Shown here: piece after piece, positions 24,964 to 33,737 of the stretch
Numbering within the stretch: the stretch's first letter is position 1
Layout: each line of letters starts with the position of its first letter
From: Candidatus Dormiibacter spiritus
GTDB lineage: Bacteria; Chloroflexota; Dormibacteria; Dormibacterales; Dormibacteraceae
NCBI GenBank assembly: GCA_003244185.1
Contig: QHBT01000035.1
Span: 1 to 64,000 of the forward strand
Length of the DNA: 64,000 nt
Reading direction: 5' to 3'
Notes under the pieces: model-generated
Told to the model about the DNA's origin: nothing
What the model saw: the letters and a program-made list of their open reading frames with translations, nothing else
Database searches by the model: none
Translations under genes and position numbers: made by a program

Positions 24964-27900
24964 GTGCGCCTGCGTTCCATCACCCTCTCGGGTTTCAAGA
25001 CCTTTGCGCGCCCGACAGAGATCAGCTTCGATCCTGGCGTGACGGCGATTGTCGGCCCGAACGGTTCGGGCAAGAGCAACGCCGTCGATGCCTTCAAGTG
25101 GGTGCTGGGCGAGTCGCAGGCCAAGGATCTCCGCGGCAAGAAGATGGAGGAGGTCATCTACTCTGGCGGCCAGCGCCGCAGCCGCGCTGCTCAGGCCGAG
25201 GTGACGATCCTGATCGACAACGCCGATGGACGCCTGCCCCTCGACTACGGTGAGGTGGCCATCAGGCGCCGGGTGGACCGCAGAGGCGAGAGCGATTACT
25301 TTCTGAACGGCAGCCGGGTGCGCCGGCGGGACCTGCTGGAGCTGCTGGCGCCCACCGGCCTCACTACCGACTCGTACGCCATCGTCGACCAGCGGGACAT
25401 CGAGTCGATCATCAGCTCGACGCCAGAGCAGAGGCGGCTGCTCATCGAGGCGGCGGCCCAGGTGAAGGGCGTGAAGCTGAAACGTACCCAGGCCGCCGGC
25501 GAGCTTCGCGAGCTGGCTCAGAACCTGCTCCGGCTGGAGGACGTGAAGGGCGAGATCGAGCCGCGTTTGGCGGCGGTTGGCCAACAGGCCGAGGCCGCGC
25601 GCGAAGCTGCCGGGGCCCAGCGCCGGCTTGAGGTGCTGAGGGGCAGTCTGGCCTGGGAGGAGTGGCGCGAGGCGAGGGACGCCCACCGGCGCGCCACTCA
25701 GCAGGTCCAGTCGCTTCAGCGGCGGCACGAGGAGCTGCAGACGGCTGCTGAAGCAGCCGAGTGGCAGTTCAAGGAGGCGCGCGAGCGGCTGAGCCGGGCG
25801 CAGGACCGACGTCTCGAGCGGCAGAAGGCGGTGAGCGCCGCCCGGCTCGCACTGCAGCAGACCGAGCACGAACTGTTGCTCAATGAGGAACGGCGCCGGT
25901 CGCAGGCGGCACTGGCCGTGGCCTCTGAGGCCGAGGCTGAGCATCTCGCCCAGCGGCTGGCGGCAACTGAAGAGATGCGAGCGGGTCTGGCGGTCGAGCT
26001 GAAGGCTGCCGAGAGATCGCTGAGCGAGATCGCGCCGGCGCGACCGCCCCCTCCCACGGATGCAGGCGAGCGAGCGACGGAATCCCGACGGCAGGCAGAG
26101 ATCGCCCAACGTCGTCTGGGCGAGGCGCGCACGTCCCTGGCCGCGGCTGAGGCCCGGCGCCAGGTCCTGCAGGAGAACGGCGAGCGGCTGGCGCGAGAGG
26201 TGACCGCTGCGGAAGCTGCTCTCGCCGGCGCCGAAAGCGAGGCCGAGCGGGCCCTGGGGACGGCTCGCGAGGCGGCCGAGGCGCTGGCTCAGATGGGCCG
26301 GCTGCAGGCAGAGTTGCAAGGGCTTGATTCTCTCAGCCCAGCGCCGGGACCTGGTCGACTTCGCGTCGGCGACGTGATCCTCGCCCGACCCGGCTATGAG
26401 GCGGCTCTCTCGGCCGTCCTGGGGCCGCTGGTCGACGCCTGGACAGCGCCCACCCAGCCCCTCGCCCGGCAAGCGCTGGAGAGCCGGCGAGAGCAAACTA
26501 CAGTGCTCTTTCCACTGCCCGGCGAGCCGGCGGCGGAGCCGGGCAGCTTGTTCGACCACGTCACCTGCGAGCCTGGCTTCGAGCCTCTCGGGCGCAGGCT
26601 GCTGGGCAGCAGGGTGATCGGCCGCGAGGTGAGCCTCGACGGCACGTACGCCGAGCCCGGTCTGCTGCGATCGGGACACGACCCGCGGGTGGCGAACGCC
26701 GCGCGCCGGCGCCAGTTGGTGCACGAGCTGCAGCGTCTCGAGCCGCTGGCGAGCGGCGCGGTCGAGCGCGAGGCAGAAAGCCGCCAGGCCCAGCGCCGGG
26801 TGCAGTTGCTCCGAGCCCAGGCAAGCGAGCGCAGCCGTCTCGAACAGCTGCTGGCGCAGATCCGGACCGCCGCCGAGGCTGAGCAGCGAGAGTCCGCCCG
26901 GCTGCCTGACCTGGAGCTCGCAGCTGGCCGCGCGGGCGCCGAGGCGGAACAGCTGACGCAGGCGGACGAGCTGCACAGGCGTCGGCTCGAGGAGCACCGC
27001 GCCGAACTCCGCCGGTTGGAGCTCGAGAGGCTGCGCTGGCGCGAGCGGCTCGGAGATCTGCGCCGCCAATCCGCCCGGCTGGAGCGAGACAGCGCTGACT
27101 TGGAGCGGGCGATCGCGGCGCAGCGCCAACGGTTGGCGGTGGCAGAAGGCGAAGCCGCAGCTACCGAAGCGGGGCTGGGCCGACTCGCGCAGGCGGTGGA
27201 GCAGGCGCGGCTGGACCTGGCCCGGGTCGAGGCCTCCCAGCCGGACGAGGAAGAGGAGCTGGCGGCGGCGGCGAAAGCGTTGGTGGCCAAAGAGGAGGCT
27301 CGGGTCGCAGCGCGGCTTCGCGTCAGCACCCTGGAGGGCACCATCGGCCTGCATCGCCGCGAGGCCGAGCTCTGCGCTGCCCGCATGGAGGAGCTTCGGG
27401 CGCGGATGCCAGAGGGGCTGGCGCCCGAGGAGGTACCGGGCGGCAAAGCTCGAGAGCGGGAGATGAAGCAGCTGGAGCGCCGGCTGACCGAGATCGGTCC
27501 CACCAACTCCCTGGCCGAGGCCGAGTTCAGCGAGCTGGAGGAGCGCTACAGCACGCTGTGCAGCCAGCTGCAGGACATCACAGCGGCCCGGGCCGATCTG
27601 GAGCAGTTGATCGAGAAGCTCCGCGCCGAGGAGGAGAGTCGCTACGACGCGGTCTTCGGTGCAGTGGCTGCCAACTTTGAGGAGTTCTTCGGCGAGCTGA
27701 CGGCGGGGGGACGGGGGACGCTGAAGCATGTGCCCGGAGAGGAGGGCCCTCGCAGCGGCCTCGACATCCTGGTTCAGCCGCCGCGGAAGCGGCTGCAGAA
27801 CGTGTCATTGCTTTCCTCCGGTGAGCGCTCGCTGACAGCGCTCGCCCTTGTGCTCGCGCTGCAGGAGATCAACCCGGCACCCTTCACGATCCTGGATGAA

Positions 27901-28128
27901 GTGGACGCCGCTCTTGACGACGCCAATGTCGCGCGCTACGGCGAGGTGCTGCAGCGCCTGGGCCGCACTCGCCAGCTGATGATCATCACCCACAACCACC
28001 TGACCATGGCCAGTGCCTCGGCCCTGTTTGGTGTTCATCTGGACGAGAGCGGCTGCTCGCACCTGGTCTCAGTGCGCCTGCAGGATGTCCAGCCGGTCGG
28101 CCGAGCGGCCGCCGCCCGCACCGCCTAG
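24964..28128 (+). CDS. smc: Chromosome segregation protein SMC
   Basis: The ATPase of bacterial condensin. From the GTG at 24964 the protein begins VRLRSITLSGFKTFA; Walker A is GPNGSGKSN, and the C-terminal head has SLLSSGERSLTALALVLA (signature, Ser where Gly is usual) and Walker B TILDEVDAALDD. Two long coiled coils flank a hinge around residues 460-590. At 1054 aa it is somewhat shorter than typical SMC (about 1180), the shortening lying in the arms. The open frame extends upstream, but that overlaps rnc and carries no SMC sequence. scpA and scpB are not adjacent. Confidence 0.95.
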   Translation: MRLRSITLSGFKTFARPTEISFDPGVTAIVGPNGSGKSNAVDAFKWVLGESQAKDLRGKKMEEVIYSGGQRRSRAAQAEVTILIDNADGRLPLDYGEVAIRRRVDRRGESDYFLNGSRVRRRDLLELLAPTGLTTDSYAIVDQRDIESIISSTPEQRRLLIEAAAQVKGVKLKRTQAAGELRELAQNLLRLEDVKGEIEPRLAAVGQQAEAAREAAGAQRRLEVLRGSLAWEEWREARDAHRRATQQVQSLQRRHEELQTAAEAAEWQFKEARERLSRAQDRRLERQKAVSAARLALQQTEHELLLNEERRRSQAALAVASEAEAEHLAQRLAATEEMRAGLAVELKAAERSLSEIAPARPPPPTDAGERATESRRQAEIAQRRLGEARTSLAAAEARRQVLQENGERLAREVTAAEAALAGAESEAERALGTAREAAEALAQMGRLQAELQGLDSLSPAPGPGRLRVGDVILARPGYEAALSAVLGPLVDAWTAPTQPLARQALESRREQTTVLFPLPGEPAAEPGSLFDHVTCEPGFEPLGRRLLGSRVIGREVSLDGTYAEPGLLRSGHDPRVANAARRRQLVHELQRLEPLASGAVEREAESRQAQRRVQLLRAQASERSRLEQLLAQIRTAAEAEQRESARLPDLELAAGRAGAEAEQLTQADELHRRRLEEHRAELRRLELERLRWRERLGDLRRQSARLERDSADLERAIAAQRQRLAVAEGEAAATEAGLGRLAQAVEQARLDLARVEASQPDEEEELAAAAKALVAKEEARVAARLRVSTLEGTIGLHRREAELCAARMEELRARMPEGLAPEEVPGGKAREREMKQLERRLTEIGPTNSLAEAEFSELEERYSTLCSQLQDITAARADLEQLIEKLRAEEESRYDAVFGAVAANFEEFFGELTAGGRGTLKHVPGEEGPRSGLDILVQPPRKRLQNVSLLSSGERSLTALALVLALQEINPAPFTILDEVDAALDDANVARYGEVLQRLGRTRQLMIITHNHLTMASASALFGVHLDESGCSHLVSVRLQDVQPVGRAAAARTA

Positions 28129-28183
28129 CAGGGTGATGAAAAGGGTCGTCGAGTGATTTGGCGATCCAGGTGGTCCAGATTCG

Positions 28184-28201
28184 GGTGCTTTTTCGAGCAC
28201 C
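28184..28201. terminator. Hairpin between convergent smc and phospholipase genes
   Basis: ggtgct (28184-28189) pairs with agcacc (28196-28201) around TTTTCG. It is a small stem with the T-run in the loop rather than after it. Confidence 0.3.
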
Positions 28202-28280
28202 GGAGTGAGCGCATCTGAACGATGCGTGAACGAGAAGCACAGAAAATAAGCCCGAAGATGGGCCGCATGGGCGCCAAGGT

Positions 28281-28319
28281 GCCGACGAGGCCGCAGGCCC
28301 GAAGCCCTTTTTCGTCGGC
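28281..28319. terminator. Nested hairpin, likely bidirectional terminator
   Basis: A perfect 8-bp stem (gccgacga 28281-28288, tcgtcggc 28312-28319) encloses a second 4-bp stem (ggcc/ggcc) and a CCCTTTTT run. It sits between the ends of smc and the phospholipase gene and could serve both. Confidence 0.45.
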
Positions 28320-28363
28320 CTGCTAGAGAACTGCCGTCGCGGGAGCAGCTGCAGTTGCTCATC

Positions 28364-29776
28364 TCACGGGCTGGAGGCGGGACCCGGCTGGGGTGACTGG
28401 CTGAGCAACAGCGGCTTGAGCGGCTTCTGGTTGAAGTCGAAGTCCTTCTGCAGATCCCCCAGCTGGGTGGCAGCTTCGCGGACGGTCGGCCGGGGATCCG
28501 GCCGTCCGTCAGTCTTGGGGTCGAGGCGCTGGCCGCCCAGGAAGTCGTCCTCGATGAACTTGGCGTAGGCGTCATGGCTCAGGACCTGGTGGTCGATGAA
28601 ACCAGGCTTGGCGTAGGGGCTGATCACCATGCTGGGTACGCGCAGACCGTAGCCGTTCTGGTCGACCTCGGGCGGCGTCACATGGTCGAAGAAACCGCCC
28701 CAGTCGTCCCAGGAGAGGAAGACAGCGGTGGAGCTCCAATCGGGGCTCTGCGTGATCGAGTTGATCAGCCCTGTCACGTAGGACTGGCCGTCGCTGACCT
28801 TCGCCGGCGGGTGCTCGCTGGTCTTGCTGTTGGGCACTATCCAGGAGACTGCCGGCAGTCGGCCGTTCTTGGCGTCGTCTGTGAAGTGGTTCAGATCCTG
28901 GATGTTCTGGGTCTGGCCGTCGTCGTGGACTGTGCTGAACCAGGGAAGGGGATTCCAGATGCCCGGTGTGCCGGCGTTCTGCTTCTTCTGGACGCAGGTG
29001 TTCTGGCTGGGGTCCTCGCAGTCGGGCTCGGTGCCGGTGGCGACGTAGTACTTCCAGCTGACGTTGTTCTTGTGAAGCAGGTAGGTGAGGTCGGTCCAGG
29101 CGTAGAGCGGGTTTACGGGGCCGCTCTGCGTCTTGGCCTTGGTGCTCGAGTCGCCTGGGTTGTTGGGGTTCTGGAGAGCGTTGAGGCAGCTCTGCGGATC
29201 CTTGGCGTTGGAGCACTTGGCAGCCCACTCGGAGACCAGGAAGAGGTGCTCAGGCAGACTCCACGACGCGTTCGGCTCGAACATGTGGTCGTGCAGCGTG
29301 TAAGCCTGGGCGTAGGCCCAGTAGTTGGGGATGTCGCGCGCGTCCTTGTAGCCCATGACGTCCTCGTGCGCGCCGTTGGTGCAGGCCGGATCGTTCGGGT
29401 CCTGGCAACCACGCGCCCCCTTTTCCGCTTGCTTCACAAAGCCATCCATCCTGCCGGCATTGATGTCGGCGGTGGCATCCACCTGTCCATGAGGGCCGCC
29501 GGAGTTGATGTCATTGGGGTCGTGAAACGGCTTGATGCAGCTGCCCCTGGCGTCGGGCGAGCAGACGGTGAACTGCCCGTTCTGGCGAGGCAGGCCGTCA
29601 ACTCCCGGATACATGCCGAAGTACTCGTCGAAGGAGCGGTTCTCCTGCATGACGACGACTATGTGCTGGATCTTGTGGATGCCGCTAACTGACGCCGGCG
29701 GCGCCTGCTGCTGGGAGCAGGCCGCCAGCAAGACTGCGCTGAGGGCGAGGAGCGGAAGGGCGCGTCGGTGGCACAT
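28364..29776 (-). CDS. Phospholipase C / acid phosphatase family lipoprotein
   Basis: A 470-aa secreted phosphoesterase. The N-terminus is a lipoprotein signal ([12 protein letters not shown], lipobox LAAC at residues 17-20), so it should be anchored outside the membrane. The AcpA/PLC family pattern is clear: [32 protein letters not shown] and [14 protein letters not shown], which hold the metal and nucleophile residues. Substrates in the family range from phosphatidylcholine to phosphomonoesters, so specificity is open. Eight or so cysteines in the middle could form disulfides. Convergent with smc; no partner genes. Confidence 0.87.
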   Translation of the reverse strand: MCHRRALPLLALSAVLLAACSQQQAPPASVSGIHKIQHIVVVMQENRSFDEYFGMYPGVDGLPRQNGQFTVCSPDARGSCIKPFHDPNDINSGGPHGQVDATADINAGRMDGFVKQAEKGARGCQDPNDPACTNGAHEDVMGYKDARDIPNYWAYAQAYTLHDHMFEPNASWSLPEHLFLVSEWAAKCSNAKDPQSCLNALQNPNNPGDSSTKAKTQSGPVNPLYAWTDLTYLLHKNNVSWKYYVATGTEPDCEDPSQNTCVQKKQNAGTPGIWNPLPWFSTVHDDGQTQNIQDLNHFTDDAKNGRLPAVSWIVPNSKTSEHPPAKVSDGQSYVTGLINSITQSPDWSSTAVFLSWDDWGGFFDHVTPPEVDQNGYGLRVPSMVISPYAKPGFIDHQVLSHDAYAKFIEDDFLGGQRLDPKTDGRPDPRPTVREAATQLGDLQKDFDFNQKPLKPLLLSQSPQPGPASSP

Positions 29777-29781
29777 GGTCA

Positions 29782-29801
29782 GCAGACTTAGCTACGTCTG
29801 C
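29782..29801. promoter_or_regulatory. Inverted repeat upstream of the phospholipase gene
   Basis: gcagac (29782-29787) and gtctgc (29796-29801) form a perfect 6-bp palindrome separated by 8 bp, centred 15 bp before the minus-strand ATG. It could be an operator; no regulator gene is adjacent. Confidence 0.3.
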
Positions 29802-29906
29802 CAGGAAGCGATACGGGGGAGGTAAAACCTTGGTAAGACGCCCGCCCGCCGGTAAGCAGCCCCGGGCAGCTGACTGGTTGCACGGCCCGTGTCTTCAGGC
29901 AGGCAC

Positions 29907-30326
29907 TTACCTCGGGTGGTCCGGCGCCTTGGCGGGTCTCAGCTCGCGATAGGTGCGGGCCAAGTCAGCACAGATCTCGAAATTCTCGCAGAACTTGGGG
30001 TTGCTCGAACTCTCGCGCACGCCTTGAATGGTCGCCTTCAGCTGTTCCCAGTAGAGATCTATGGCGAAGGCGTCGAAGAGCAGATCCTCCGAAATCAGGC
30101 GGTGGACCGCCAGGGTCGAGACCTCCTCGAAGAGATGGGCCAGCGGCACCAGGTCGCCGGGCAGCGGTTCATCGGTGAGCAGGCGGGCGAAGGAGCCTGC
30201 CATCGGCGGCTCGTGGACGATTCGCATGATGCCCAGGAAGGCCGGCAGGTCCGCCTGGCCGGCGGTGCCGAACTCAGGCTCGCGCCGGGGAGGTCGGCTG
30301 GGATCGAAGTACTTGGGGCCGGGCAA
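29907..30326 (-). CDS. Hypothetical protein, all-alpha
   Basis: A 139-aa protein I do not recognise with certainty. The central part (AHLFEEVSTLAVHRLISEDLLFDAFAIDLYWEQLK) resembles small uncharacterised helical proteins with an E-x-V-x(10)-L-x-E-x-L-x-Y/F-D pattern (DUF4760-like). No signal peptide or membrane helix is seen, and no catalytic motif. It has a TTG start at 30326 and is divergent from ftsY with about 97 bp between. Codon use looks like that of its neighbours. Confidence 0.55.
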   Translation of the reverse strand: MPGPKYFDPSRPPRREPEFGTAGQADLPAFLGIMRIVHEPPMAGSFARLLTDEPLPGDLVPLAHLFEEVSTLAVHRLISEDLLFDAFAIDLYWEQLKATIQGVRESSSNPKFCENFEICADLARTYRELRPAKAPDHPR

Positions 30327-30410
30327 CTTAGTGTCCCATCAGCTCAATTCAGTTACCGCTGGGATCTGATGGGATCTGCCTGGGTCGGGGGCCAGAACCG
30401 CCATTGCCTG

Positions 30411-30416
30411 CACAAT
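30411..30416 (+). promoter_or_regulatory. -10-like box before ftsY
   Basis: CACAAT lies 7 nt before the ftsY GTG. It is a weaker match than others in the window but has the same spacing, and no ribosome-binding site is visible. Confidence 0.3.
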
Positions 30417-30423
30417 CGTAGCC

Positions 30424-31305
30424 GTGCCATCCATCTGGGAGCGCGTCGCCACCCGCACGCGCAGCTTCTTTCAGGACGGCTTGCACGCCGCCGGCAGTCC
30501 GCTGGAGCCCGGCTTCTACGACGAGCTGGAGGAGCTGCTGGTGGGCGGCGATCTGGGCCCCGCGCTCGCTGCCCGCATCACGGCCGGGGTCCGGCAGCGC
30601 AAGCCTCGAACGCTGGAGGACGCTCGCCAAGCACTTGTGCAGGAGCTGGCGGCGGCCATGTCACAGCGCCCGCGCGGCCTGTTCATCGACGCTCGACCCT
30701 CCTGCGTGCTCTTCTACGGCATCAACGGTTCAGGCAAGACGACCACCATCGGCAAGCTCGCCTATTTGTTGAGCCAGGACGGCTTCAACCCGCTGGTGGT
30801 GGCCGCCGACACCTACCGCGCCGCAGCGATCGAGCAGATGCAGGTTTGGGCGGATCGAGCTGGCGTACCCTGCTTTGCCGGCCAGCCGGGTGGGGATCCC
30901 GGCGCCGCTGTCTTCGATGGGCTGCAGAGCGCCGTCCGGCGCGGCCACGGTGTGGTGCTGGTGGACACGGCAGGCCGGCTCCAGACCCAGCAGAATTTGC
31001 TCCAAGAGCTGGCCAAGATCGGCCGCGTGGCCGGCAAGGCGCTGCCCGGCGCTCCCCATGAATCCCTCCTGGTCCTGGACGGCAGTCTGGGCCAGTCCAA
31101 TCTGGTCCAGGCGCAGGGATTCAACCAGGCCCTGCCAGTCAGCGGCCTGGTGGTGACCAAACTTGACGGCACAGCCAAGGGCGGGGCCCTGGTCGCCATC
31201 GAGCAGGCGCTGGGGGTGCCGACCAAGATGATCGGCGTGGGCGAGGGCCTGGCGGATCTGGGGCCCTTCGAGGTGCAGCGCTTTGCCGAGACGGTCTTCG
31301 GCTGA
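30424..31305 (+). CDS. ftsY: Signal recognition particle receptor FtsY
   Basis: The SRP receptor GTPase. The protein is a minimal NG-domain form of 293 aa, lacking the acidic A domain of E. coli FtsY. G1 is YGINGSGKTTTIGKLA, followed by AADTYRAAAIEQM, DTAGRLQT, TKLDGTAKGG and the C-terminal GVGEGLADLGPF. The N domain helices occupy the first 90 residues. Its stop overlaps the PHP gene start as TGATG. Confidence 0.95.
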   Translation: MPSIWERVATRTRSFFQDGLHAAGSPLEPGFYDELEELLVGGDLGPALAARITAGVRQRKPRTLEDARQALVQELAAAMSQRPRGLFIDARPSCVLFYGINGSGKTTTIGKLAYLLSQDGFNPLVVAADTYRAAAIEQMQVWADRAGVPCFAGQPGGDPGAAVFDGLQSAVRRGHGVVLVDTAGRLQTQQNLLQELAKIGRVAGKALPGAPHESLLVLDGSLGQSNLVQAQGFNQALPVSGLVVTKLDGTAKGGALVAIEQALGVPTKMIGVGEGLADLGPFEVQRFAETVFG

Positions 31306-32021
31306 TGGGAGTCGCCGACCCCCACTGCCACACGACTGCCTCAGACGGAATGGTCAGCCAGAGTGAACTGGTCGGAGCTGCGGTGGCGTTGGGCCTGGAT
31401 CTCATCGCCGTCTGCGATCACGACACCATGGCCGCAGTGCGTGAGACGCAGTCGCGCGGTGAGGAGGCGGGCTTGGTGGTGGTCGCCGGCCAGGAAGTGA
31501 CAACCCGCTGGCCGGCCCAAACCCACCTGGTCGGCTGGTTCCTGAAGACACCTGTGAAGAGCGGCCAGACCTTGGCGGCCACCGTCGAGGCGATCCAGGA
31601 CCAGGGCGGCCTGGCCATCCTGCCCCATCCCTTCATGCCCACGTACTTCGCCTCCTGCCAGCCTGACGCACTCGTTGCGCTGCTGCAGACGCATCGGCTG
31701 GACGGCATCGAACTCGTTCACACCGCGCCGCTCGGCGCTGCTCGGCGGCGCCGGCTGGAGCGCTTCTGTGCCGATCACGGCGACCGGGTGGGGGCACTGA
31801 TCGGCGCCAGTGACAGCCACTTCGGCGGCCATGATCTGGGCCGGGCTCTGACTGAGTATCCGGGCCGGACAGCGGCCGATTTCCGGCAGGCGGTGCTGGA
31901 GCGCCGGACCCTGCCCAGAATCGGCCGCCGGGCCTCGGTGCCGGCTGGAGCGGCGCTTCGCCAGCAGTGGCGGAGCCTGGTGGATCTACCGCTGCGACGA
32001 TTGCTGGGCCAGTTCGAGTAG
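31305..32021 (+). CDS. PHP domain phosphoesterase
   Basis: A 238-aa PHP (polymerase and histidinol phosphatase) domain protein. Metal ligands are visible in DPHCHTTASDG at the N-terminus, AVCDHDT, GQEVTT, ILPHPF and GASDSHFGGHDLG. The family includes nucleoside 3',5'-bisphosphate phosphatases and RNase AM, which process oligoribonucleotide ends, and that is a reasonable guess for this size of protein. It is translationally coupled to ftsY. Its 3' end overlaps the IMPase gene on the other strand by 36 nt. Confidence 0.85.
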   Translation: MGVADPHCHTTASDGMVSQSELVGAAVALGLDLIAVCDHDTMAAVRETQSRGEEAGLVVVAGQEVTTRWPAQTHLVGWFLKTPVKSGQTLAATVEAIQDQGGLAILPHPFMPTYFASCQPDALVALLQTHRLDGIELVHTAPLGAARRRRLERFCADHGDRVGALIGASDSHFGGHDLGRALTEYPGRTAADFRQAVLERRTLPRIGRRASVPAGAALRQQWRSLVDLPLRRLLGQFE

Positions 32022-32744
32022 GGCCTCGTGCACCCGGGGCGGCCCGGCCAGGATGTCGCCGCTTCGCAGCCACTGCTCGCCACCTGACCAGTCGCTGACG
32101 CGGCCGCCCGCCGCCAGCACCAGGCAGGCGCCAGCCGCCATATCCCAGGTGCCCAGCCCCAACTCGAAGAAGCCGTCCAGGGCGCCGGTCGCTGTCCAGC
32201 CCAGGTCGAGCGCGGCCGCGCCAGGCCGGCGCAGGTCTTCAAACCGCCGCAGAGCCCCGGCCAGCATCGGCTCGTAGCGATGGAGGCGATCCTTGCGGCG
32301 GAAGGGGAAGCCCGTGGCCAGCACGGCGCCAGAAGGCGCTGGGTCGGGCCGGCGGTCCAGGCGCTGTCCGTTGAGGAGCAGATCGCCACCGCGCTCGGCG
32401 GCTGCCTCGAAGCTCAGCCAGGGGCCGATGACGACGCCCACCTCGGGTAGACCGTCCCCGATCAGGGCCACCGAAACCGCTACCAGCGGCAGCCCGCGGG
32501 TGAAGTTGGTGGTGCCGTCCAGCGGATCGACCGCCCACCTGGTCTCGGCCTGGCTCCCGCCTGACTCCTCGGCCAGCACCGGAATGCCGGGAGCCCCGGT
32601 CGCCAGCACCTCCACGATCGCCTCCTCGCTCTCGCGATCAAAGCGGGTGACGTAGTCCCCGGCCGCCTTCAGATCGGCAGTGTGACGGCTCAGACCCGCC
32701 CGCTGCAGGACTGCGGCTCCAGCGCGGGCGGCCGCCAGGGCCAG
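31986..32744 (-). CDS. Inositol monophosphatase family protein, start codon unclear
   Basis: A Mg2+-dependent sugar phosphatase of the IMPase/FIG superfamily. Motifs: AAGDYVTRFDRESEEAI near the N-terminus, LAEESGG, the metal-binding WAVDPLDGTTNFTRGLP, and LGTWDMAAGACLVLAAGG. The first in-frame standard start codon, GTG 32615, would remove the conserved K-x-x-x-D-x-V-T-x-x-D segment, and no ATG, GTG or TTG lies upstream before the frame closes inside the Lrp-type gene. A CTG at 32744, 24 nt after that gene's stop, would give 252 aa, the family's usual length. Substrate could be inositol phosphate, histidinol phosphate or a bisphosphate. Confidence 0.82.
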   Translation of the reverse strand: MALAAARAGAAVLQRAGLSRHTADLKAAGDYVTRFDRESEEAIVEVLATGAPGIPVLAEESGGSQAETRWAVDPLDGTTNFTRGLPLVAVSVALIGDGLPEVGVVIGPWLSFEAAAERGGDLLLNGQRLDRRPDPAPSGAVLATGFPFRRKDRLHRYEPMLAGALRRFEDLRRPGAAALDLGWTATGALDGFFELGLGTWDMAAGACLVLAAGGRVSDWSGGEQWLRSGDILAGPPRVHEALLELAQQSSQR

Positions 32745-32767
32745 GGGTAGGTAGCCGGCCCCGGCTG

Positions 32768-33055
32768 CTACCGCTCCGCCTCGAGACCGACCCCGAACAG
32801 CGCCTCCAGGTCATGCCGGGAGAACTGCTGAAAGGCAACCATTGTCTGAGTCCGCTCGATGCCCTTGAGAGGCGACAATCCGTGCATCACCACGCTCGCC
32901 AGTTCGTCGTGCTGGCGGACTCTGATGATCACCACGAAGTCCCACTCCCCGGTCACCGTGTAGACCTCGGCGACGCCTTGAGCGGCGGCCAGCGCCGGCC
33001 CGAGTTCGGCGAGTCCCTCCCGGGTGGCCTGGATCAAGGTCACGGCGGTGAGCAC
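32768..33055 (-). CDS. Stand-alone Lrp/AsnC ligand-binding (RAM) domain protein
   Basis: A 95-aa protein consisting only of the effector-binding, dimerising domain of Lrp/AsnC regulators: LTAVTLIQATREGLAELGPA, then VAEVYTVTGEWDFVVIIRV and MHGLSPLKGIERTQTMVAF. The DNA-binding helix-turn-helix is absent, so it does not look like a complete regulator; stand-alone RAM proteins bind small ligands such as amino acids and may modulate full-length partners. It is probably co-transcribed with the IMPase gene and is divergent from the methyltransferase gene, 22 bp away. Confidence 0.85.
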   Translation of the reverse strand: MLTAVTLIQATREGLAELGPALAAAQGVAEVYTVTGEWDFVVIIRVRQHDELASVVMHGLSPLKGIERTQTMVAFQQFSRHDLEALFGVGLEAER

Positions 33056-33077
33056 GCTGGAAGTCTAACCTTCAGCA

Positions 33078-33737
33078 GTGCCGCCCGCCCACCTCGTGCG
33101 CGACGATCCGCTGGCGCCTGATCCGGGCTTTGCCCAGCTTTACGGCCAGCTGCCGGAGGTTGAGGATTTGGAGCCCTGGCTCGCCTGGTGCCGTGCGGCC
33201 GGCGGGTCTGTGCTGTATCTCGGGGTGGGCGCCGGCCGGCTGGCCCTGCCGTTACTTCGGGCCGGCGTGGAATTGGTGGGGGTGGACGCCCATCCCGGCA
33301 TGTTGGCCATCCTCCGCCGTCGGTCGCCTGGCCTGCGGTTGCTGCGGGCCAGACTCGAAGACGTGTCCCTGACGACTCGCTTTCCACTGGTTATGGCCCC
33401 GTCGGGCCTGCTGCAGACGGAGTCCTTGCTGCGCCGGGCAGCGTCGCTCAGCAGCCGCTGGCTGGCCTTCGAGCTGCTGAATCCGCACTGGCTGCTGGCT
33501 TCGCCAGGGCCCGGTGTGAGGGTGCTTGCCACGAGCGGAGACAGAGTTCAGCTGGAGGTCGATTACCTCGGCGGCAAGTGGACCCAGCAGGCTGAGGTGC
33601 AGCTGACCTGGCCGGAGGCGATTGAGCACCGGCTGCTCCAATGTGGGCTGGAACTGGTGGTCATGCGCGGCGCCAGCGACAAGGCAGGGCTTAGCGAGAG
33701 CCCTACCTTCGCGGTTCTGTCTCAGCTGTTGGAGTAG
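33078..33737 (+). CDS. Class I SAM-dependent methyltransferase
   Basis: A 219-aa Rossmann-fold methyltransferase. Motif I is VLYLGVGAGRLALPLLRAG, followed by the acidic ribose-contacting residue in VELVGVDAHPGML; RLEDV corresponds to motif III. The C-terminal half has no feature that tells the substrate. GTG start 22 bp from the divergent Lrp-type gene. Its 3' end overlaps the LysM gene on the opposite strand by 16 nt. Confidence 0.75.
   Translation: MPPAHLVRDDPLAPDPGFAQLYGQLPEVEDLEPWLAWCRAAGGSVLYLGVGAGRLALPLLRAGVELVGVDAHPGMLAILRRRSPGLRLLRARLEDVSLTTRFPLVMAPSGLLQTESLLRRAASLSSRWLAFELLNPHWLLASPGPGVRVLATSGDRVQLEVDYLGGKWTQQAEVQLTWPEAIEHRLLQCGLELVVMRGASDKAGLSESPTFAVLSQLLE

Noticed and set aside
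24940-27729. A 929-codon open frame on the minus strand opposite smc
   Set aside because: It mirrors the SMC coiled coil and is a composition artefact, Leu/Gln/Arg-rich with no motif.
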